From an uncultured Eubacteriales bacterium (GTDB lineage Bacteria > Bacillota > Clostridia > Christensenellales > Aristaeellaceae), in contig CADBCY010000030.1 of NCBI GenBank assembly GCA_902793325.1, positions 1-44,420 on the forward strand: a stretch of 44,420 nucleotides of DNA, read 5' to 3'. Numbering within the stretch: position 1 is the first letter of the stretch; the number at the start of each line of letters is the position of its first letter. A program made the translations under genes and the position numbers. Under the pieces are notes generated by a model. It was not told where the DNA came from and made no database searches. It worked only from the letters and a program-made list of their open reading frames with translations. This document shows positions 40,603 to 44,420 of this stretch, piece after piece.

Positions 40603-41441
40603 AAAAACCGCTTGCGACCCTGCTCTGCCTGCTGCTCGTCCTGAACTTGCCCTTCTCCGCCGCGCTGGCGGAGGACAGCGCTTCGGCGCGCCCGACCGGC
40701 GCGCTGGAGGCGATCGAGGCGCGCGGCGCGCTGCGCGTCGGCACGACGGGCGACTACAACCCGATGTCCTTCCTCGACCCCGAAACGAACGCCTACGTGG
40801 GCTTTGACGCGGCGCTGGCGGAGGACCTGGCCGCGGCGCTGGGCGTGGCGCTCGAGTACGTGCCCACGTCCTGGCCGACGCTGATGGACGATACCCTCGC
40901 CGGGAAGTTCGACCTGGCGCTGTGCGGCATCACCATCACCGACGCCCGGAAGGAGCAGGCGCTGATGAGTAAGGGCTACCTCGGCAACGGCAAGACCATA
41001 CTCTGCCGCACGGAGGACGCCGGCAGGTACACGAGCCTCGAGGCCATCAATCGCCCGGAGGTGCGGGTGATGGTGAACCCCGGCGGGCTGAACGAGAAGT
41101 TCGCGCGGGCGAACCTGCCGGACTGCACGCTGATCGTGCACGACGTGAACCAGGAGATCCCCGCGCTGGTCGCCGCGGGCGAGGCGGACATCATGATTAC
41201 GGAGATCATGGAGGCGGGCTACTACGTCGGGCAGGACGAGCGCCTGGCCGCGCCGCTGATCTACGAGCCCTTCACCCGCGGGCAGCTCGGCGCGCTGATG
41301 CCCCGGGGCAACGAGGACCTGCTGGCCTGTGTCGACGCCTTCCTGGACGAGGAGCGCGCGTCCGGCCGGCTGGACGAACTGGCGGAGGAATACATCTACC
41401 GTTATCTCGACGGCGATGCGGAAGCGGCGGACGCCGCGTAA
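40599..41441 (+). CDS. Secreted PheC-like protein (cyclohexadienyl dehydratase or solute-binding protein)
   Basis: A 280-aa exported protein. The signal peptide (1-24) ends SAALA before EDSAS; there is no lipobox. The fold is solute-binding family 3. Several motifs match, as I recall it, Pseudomonas PheC, which turns prephenate into phenylpyruvate and arogenate into phenylalanine in the periplasm: RVGTTGDYNPMSF, YVGFDAALAEDLAAALG, VPTSWPTLMDD, YLGNGKT and VNPGGLNEKFARANL, whose Glu may be the general acid. Ordinary amino-acid-binding proteins lack this combination, but binding only is possible. GTG start overlaps the lacI stop (GTGA), preceded by AAAAGGAGGAG. No permease or ATPase gene accompanies it. 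Confidence 0.8.
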   Translation: MKKPLATLLCLLLVLNLPFSAALAEDSASARPTGALEAIEARGALRVGTTGDYNPMSFLDPETNAYVGFDAALAEDLAAALGVALEYVPTSWPTLMDDTLAGKFDLALCGITITDARKEQALMSKGYLGNGKTILCRTEDAGRYTSLEAINRPEVRVMVNPGGLNEKFARANLPDCTLIVHDVNQEIPALVAAGEADIMITEIMEAGYYVGQDERLAAPLIYEPFTRGQLGALMPRGNEDLLACVDAFLDEERASGRLDELAEEYIYRYLDGDAEAADAA

Positions 41442-41471
41442 GCAAAATTGAAGGATCGCGCAATAAACCCG

Positions 41472-41500
41472 TTGAGCATTTCGCGCGGATATGCTATAAT
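41472..41500 (+). promoter_or_regulatory. Promoter of the flavin reductase gene
   Basis: TTGAGC (41472-41477), 17 bp, TATAAT (41495-41500) with an extended -10 TGC. Confidence 0.8.
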
Positions 41501-41551
41501 ATCTCCATCACGCCCGGCGCGTCCGGGAAGTGCAACGAGGAGGAGAAAACC

Positions 41552-43459
41552 ATGAAGAAACGCTTGTTCGCACTGTGCGTCGCCCTGGCGATGCTGCTGG
41601 CGCTGGCGCCGATGGCGCTGGCCGACACCGTCACCGGGACCGGCACGGCCCAGGGCTTCGGCGGTGAGATCACCGTGACCGTCACGCTGGAGGACGACGT
41701 GATCACCGACGTCCAGGCCGTGGGCGACGACGAGACCGACGGCATCGGCAAGAACGTCATCAAGGAGTGGCCCGCCGCCTTCGTCGAGGCGAACGGCATC
41801 GTGGACACCTACACCGGCGCGACCTTCGCCGGCATCACCCGCGCCGGCTTCATCGAGGCCGCGCGCGCCGCGCTCGCCGACGCGGGCGTGAACCCGGACG
41901 ACTACCTGCGCGAGGCCGCGGAGGAGGCCGCCGAGGATCTGGACCTCGAGGCCGACGTGGTGATCGTGGGCGCGGGCGGCGCGGGCATGACCGCCGCCAT
42001 CACCGCCGCGGACGCCGGCGCGACCGTCATCGTGCTGGAGAGCCAGCCCGCCGTGGGCGGCAACTCCGTCAAGTCCACCGGCGGCATGAACGCCGCCAAG
42101 ACCGCCGACCAGGACGAGAACGAGTTCGGCGAGTCCGCGGGCGTCGAAAAGACGCTGGCCACCGCCGCGGAGAAGTGGGCAGACAACGAGGCCATCACCG
42201 CCCTGGCCGCCACCGTGCAGGAGCAGTGGGACGCCTACCAGGCCAATCCCGAGGGCTACTTCGATTCCGTGGAGCTGTTCGCGCTGGATACGCTCATCGG
42301 CGGCAAGGGCATCAACGACCCCGAGCTGGTGAACACGCTGGTCAACAACAGCGCCGACGCCATCGAGTGGCTGCGCACCCAGGGCATCGACCTGACCGAC
42401 GTGGCCTCCTTCGGCGGCGCGTCCGTCAAGCGCATCCATCGCCCCCTGAATGATGAGAAGAAGGTCGTGTCCGTGGGCGCGTACACCGTGCCGCTGCTGG
42501 AGCAGGCCTGCGCCGAGCGGGACAACCTGCTGCTCCTGACCGACACCACCGCCACCAAGATCCTGACCGACGACACCGGCGCGGCCATCGGCGTGGAAGC
42601 CGAGGGCAAGGCCGGCAACACCGTGACCGTCAGCGCGGGCGCCGTCCTGCTGACTACCGGCGGCTTCGGCGCGAACCTGGACATGGTCGTGTCCTATAAG
42701 CCCGAGCTGGCCGGCTTCATGACCACCAATGCCGCGGGCATCCAGGGCCAGGGCATCGAGATGGCCCAGGCGCTGGGCGCGGCCACCGTGGACATGGAGC
42801 AGATCCAGATCCATCCCACCGTGCAGGCGGACAGCGCTTCCCTGATCACCGAGGGCCTGCGCGGCGACGGCGCAATCCTGGTGAACGCCAACGGCGAGCG
42901 CTTCATCGACGAGGTCGGCACCCGCGACGTGGTTTCCGCGGCGGAGATCGCCCAGCCCGGCTCCTTCAGCTGGCTGGTCGTGGACCAGAAGATGGTGGAC
43001 GCTTCCTCCGTCATCCAGGGCTACATCAAGAAGGGCTTCATGCTCTCCGGCGACAGCTATGAGGCGCTGGCCGAGGCGCTGGAGATTCCCGCCGAGGCAT
43101 TTGCCGCCACCATGCAGACCTGGAACGGCTACGTGGCCGAGAAGAACGACCCCGACTTCGGCCGCACCTCCTTCGCGCAGCCGCTGGATACGGCGCCCTA
43201 CTATGCCGTGAAGGTGACCGCGGGCATCCACCACACCATGGGCGGCCTGAAGATCGACCCCGAGACCCACGTGCTGAACACCGACGGCGAGATCATCCCC
43301 GGCCTGTTCGCGGCGGGCGAGGTCACCGGCGGCGTGCACGGCGCGAACCGCCTGGGCGGCAACGCCGTGGCGGACTTCGTGGTGTTCGGCCGCATCGCCG
43401 GCGCGCAGGCGGCGGCCTATGCCGCGGCGCTGACCGAGGCGCTGGCTCCGGCGGCGTAA
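41552..43459 (+). CDS. Exported FMN/FAD-dependent reductase (fumarate/urocanate reductase family)
   Basis: A 635-aa secreted flavoprotein. The signal peptide (1-24) ends PMALA before DTVTG. An FMN-binding domain (about 25-110) has DTYTGATFAG; T91 is the probable site of covalent FMN attached by an ApbE-type enzyme, which is not encoded here. The FAD_binding_2 domain (about 134-630) has VVIVGAGGAGMTAA, QIHPTVQ, GLRGDGAILVNANGERFIDE, GTRD, IHHTMGG and GEVTGGVHGANRLGGNAVAD, the fumarate-reductase layout. No heme motifs (CxxCH) exist, so electrons must come through flavins. The acceptor could be fumarate, urocanate, a cinnamate-type or another enoate. GAGGAGGAG precedes the ATG. Confidence 0.9.
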   Translation: MKKRLFALCVALAMLLALAPMALADTVTGTGTAQGFGGEITVTVTLEDDVITDVQAVGDDETDGIGKNVIKEWPAAFVEANGIVDTYTGATFAGITRAGFIEAARAALADAGVNPDDYLREAAEEAAEDLDLEADVVIVGAGGAGMTAAITAADAGATVIVLESQPAVGGNSVKSTGGMNAAKTADQDENEFGESAGVEKTLATAAEKWADNEAITALAATVQEQWDAYQANPEGYFDSVELFALDTLIGGKGINDPELVNTLVNNSADAIEWLRTQGIDLTDVASFGGASVKRIHRPLNDEKKVVSVGAYTVPLLEQACAERDNLLLLTDTTATKILTDDTGAAIGVEAEGKAGNTVTVSAGAVLLTTGGFGANLDMVVSYKPELAGFMTTNAAGIQGQGIEMAQALGAATVDMEQIQIHPTVQADSASLITEGLRGDGAILVNANGERFIDEVGTRDVVSAAEIAQPGSFSWLVVDQKMVDASSVIQGYIKKGFMLSGDSYEALAEALEIPAEAFAATMQTWNGYVAEKNDPDFGRTSFAQPLDTAPYYAVKVTAGIHHTMGGLKIDPETHVLNTDGEIIPGLFAAGEVTGGVHGANRLGGNAVADFVVFGRIAGAQAAAYAAALTEALAPAA

Positions 43460-43483
43460 CGCCGGGCTGAACCGCTGACAAAT

Positions 43484-43573
43484 GGAGGCGCGCACCGGGC
43501 CCGCCGCCCTGACATCGCGACGATGCGTTCGTCGCGGTCGGAGCGAAGAAACCCGGCGCCGCGCCTCCTTTTT
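43484..43573 (+). terminator. Branched terminator after the reductase gene
   Basis: GGAGGCGCG (43484-43492) pairs with CGCGCCTCC (43560-43568), followed by five T. Inside are CCGGG/CCCGG pairing and an 8-bp hairpin, CGCGACGA/TCGTCGCG. Confidence 0.7.
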
Positions 43574-43701
43574 ACTGCTTTGTGCCGCGCGCCGGCCAGG
43601 AAACCGCACCCGGCGCACATCCGGGACCGGACGGCGACACGCGGCCCCGTTTACGTTCGATCGTGGATAACCAAAGGGAAACGCGCCGCTTCCAGACAGT
43701 C

Positions 43702-43736
43702 AAAAGCCCCGAAAACGCTGTGTTTTCGGGGCTTTT
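43702..43736. terminator. Bidirectional terminator
   Basis: A perfect 15-bp stem (43702-43716 with 43722-43736) with a 5-base loop and A/T tracts at both ends. The rest of the 376-bp gap 43460-43835 holds no gene; base composition shifts to AT-rich beyond about 43680. Confidence 0.88.
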
Positions 43737-43835
43737 CCTTTGTGAAAGAACGCGTAAAAGGACTCCAAAGCATAGAAAGACCGCGTAAAATATACCAGGA
43801 CAAAGCTCCGTAAACGGGAAATGGTCAAATGAAGT

Positions 43836-44339
43836 TTACAGTTTCAGAACGGCGTCGATATTGCCATCCTCATACTCTTTGATTTCCTCAAATCCAAAGG
43901 AGCGATAAAGACTTCTTGCCGTCGTATTCTCGCGATCATAGCAGATCCAGCAATACTCCGCTCTCCCGTGGGGAAACGTCCTGATATAATCCAACGCGAG
44001 TCTGACGGCCTCACGTCCATAGTCTTTTCCCTGAAACTCCTCGTCGATCATCAGACGCCAAAGAAAATAATTATCTTTTGAGATTTCCGGTGCATCTTTG
44101 TCGTCGCAAACCTCTCCATAGTCATAGGCAAGCATCAGAAAGCCGACCGGAGTATCATCGTCATAAATCCCGAATGGGTATACGGCTCCGTTGGTCTTAT
44201 TTACGACGTAAGCATGAACGAGACTCCATACGTTGCTTGCGAGAAAACCCTCCTGTTCCTTCTTTACGCTCAGATCCATGATATCCCATACGTTATATTT
44301 ATTGAATTCATCCAGATGGACCGTAAGCGTCAAAAACAA
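43836..44339 (-). CDS. GNAT acetyltransferase, BltD/spermidine-acetyltransferase-like
   Basis: A 167-aa acetyltransferase. Motif A is WRLMIDEEFQGKDYGREAVR (the second glycine of Q/RxxGxG replaced by Y), and motif B is NTTARSLYRSFGFEEIKEYEDG. The pattern VKKEQEGFLASN ... YPFGIYDDDTPVGFLML resembles BltD/PaiA-type diamine and spermidine acetyltransferases. It is clearly AT-richer than all neighbours, a sign of recent transfer. The reading frame opens with TTG directly after an in-frame TAG and no ribosome site is seen. The true start may therefore be the ATG at codon 21, or the 5' end may be damaged. It lies behind a bidirectional terminator. Confidence 0.8.
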   Translation of the reverse strand: MFLTLTVHLDEFNKYNVWDIMDLSVKKEQEGFLASNVWSLVHAYVVNKTNGAVYPFGIYDDDTPVGFLMLAYDYGEVCDDKDAPEISKDNYFLWRLMIDEEFQGKDYGREAVRLALDYIRTFPHGRAEYCWICYDRENTTARSLYRSFGFEEIKEYEDGNIDAVLKL

Positions 44340-44420
44340 CTACGTCTGTGCTAAAGCAATTTCTTGTGATAAGCTAACCTTCTAGGATTAGAGATAGTTT
44401 AGTTTTTTCGACACAGGATT

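Noticed and set aside
1-44420. CRISPR arrays, insertion sequences, prophage, rRNA and tRNA genes
   Set aside because: I scanned for regularly spaced repeats, transposase or integrase motifs and conserved RNA signatures on both strands and saw none.

Overview
The window reads as chromosomal DNA of a GC-rich, spore-forming member of the Clostridia. The evidence is a mother-cell sigma-E gene with its SpoIIGA processing protease, a YlmC/YmxH-type sporulation protein, NrdR, a PhoP/PhoR pair, a T-box riboswitch and strong sigma-A-type promoters with 17-bp spacers. An uncultured gut clostridium is plausible, but the genus cannot be fixed from the sequence. Most genes carry good Shine-Dalgarno sequences. 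The high GC content produces very long antisense reading frames, which I treat as shadows. I see no rRNA, tRNA, CRISPR array, insertion sequence or prophage.

Layout. Positions 1-2200 hold the leftward spoIIGA-sigE operon, with candidate Spo0A boxes upstream, and the divergent ylmC-like gene. Positions 2239-6125 hold nrdR, phoP, phoR and a TraX-like membrane protein. Positions 6146-8104 hold a complete T-box leader (probable specifier UAC, tyrosine) controlling a sodium:solute symporter. Positions 8103-10268 hold a methyltransferase and an internally duplicated ThyX-like protein whose signature residues are divided between its two halves. Positions 10333-18820 hold a secreted thioredoxin-like protein and three cyclic-di-GMP proteins; a fourth lies at 29292-30392.

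Positions 18862-25465 form a sugar locus. It has an AlsB/RbsB-type binding protein, ATPase and permease, a VOC protein, a large cupin-like protein and, convergently, a D-lyxose isomerase. The promoters of both arms share an AACGTTA motif. Positions 25517-29209 carry a GNAT acetyltransferase, a VWA/metallopeptidase-like protein and a MoxR-type AAA ATPase.

Positions 30521-39400 are a seven-gene leftward operon for uptake and breakdown of a uronic-acid polysaccharide: a CUT1 binding protein and two permeases without an ATPase, a heparinase II/III-family protein, a DUF2264 protein, a GH88 unsaturated glucuronyl hydrolase and a protein of unknown function. A divergent LacI-family regulator and a palindromic operator sit at its head. 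The lacI gene overlaps a secreted PheC-like protein (cyclohexadienyl dehydratase or solute-binding protein), followed by an exported FMN/FAD reductase of the fumarate/urocanate reductase family. The window ends with an AT-richer GNAT acetyltransferase that looks acquired.

How the parts fit. Two catabolic loci each combine import, processing and local regulation. The exported reductase would provide an anaerobic electron sink outside the membrane. The five clearly exported proteins all have AXA-type signal peptides and none has a lipobox, which is unusual for binding proteins of a monoderm and is raised as a finding.
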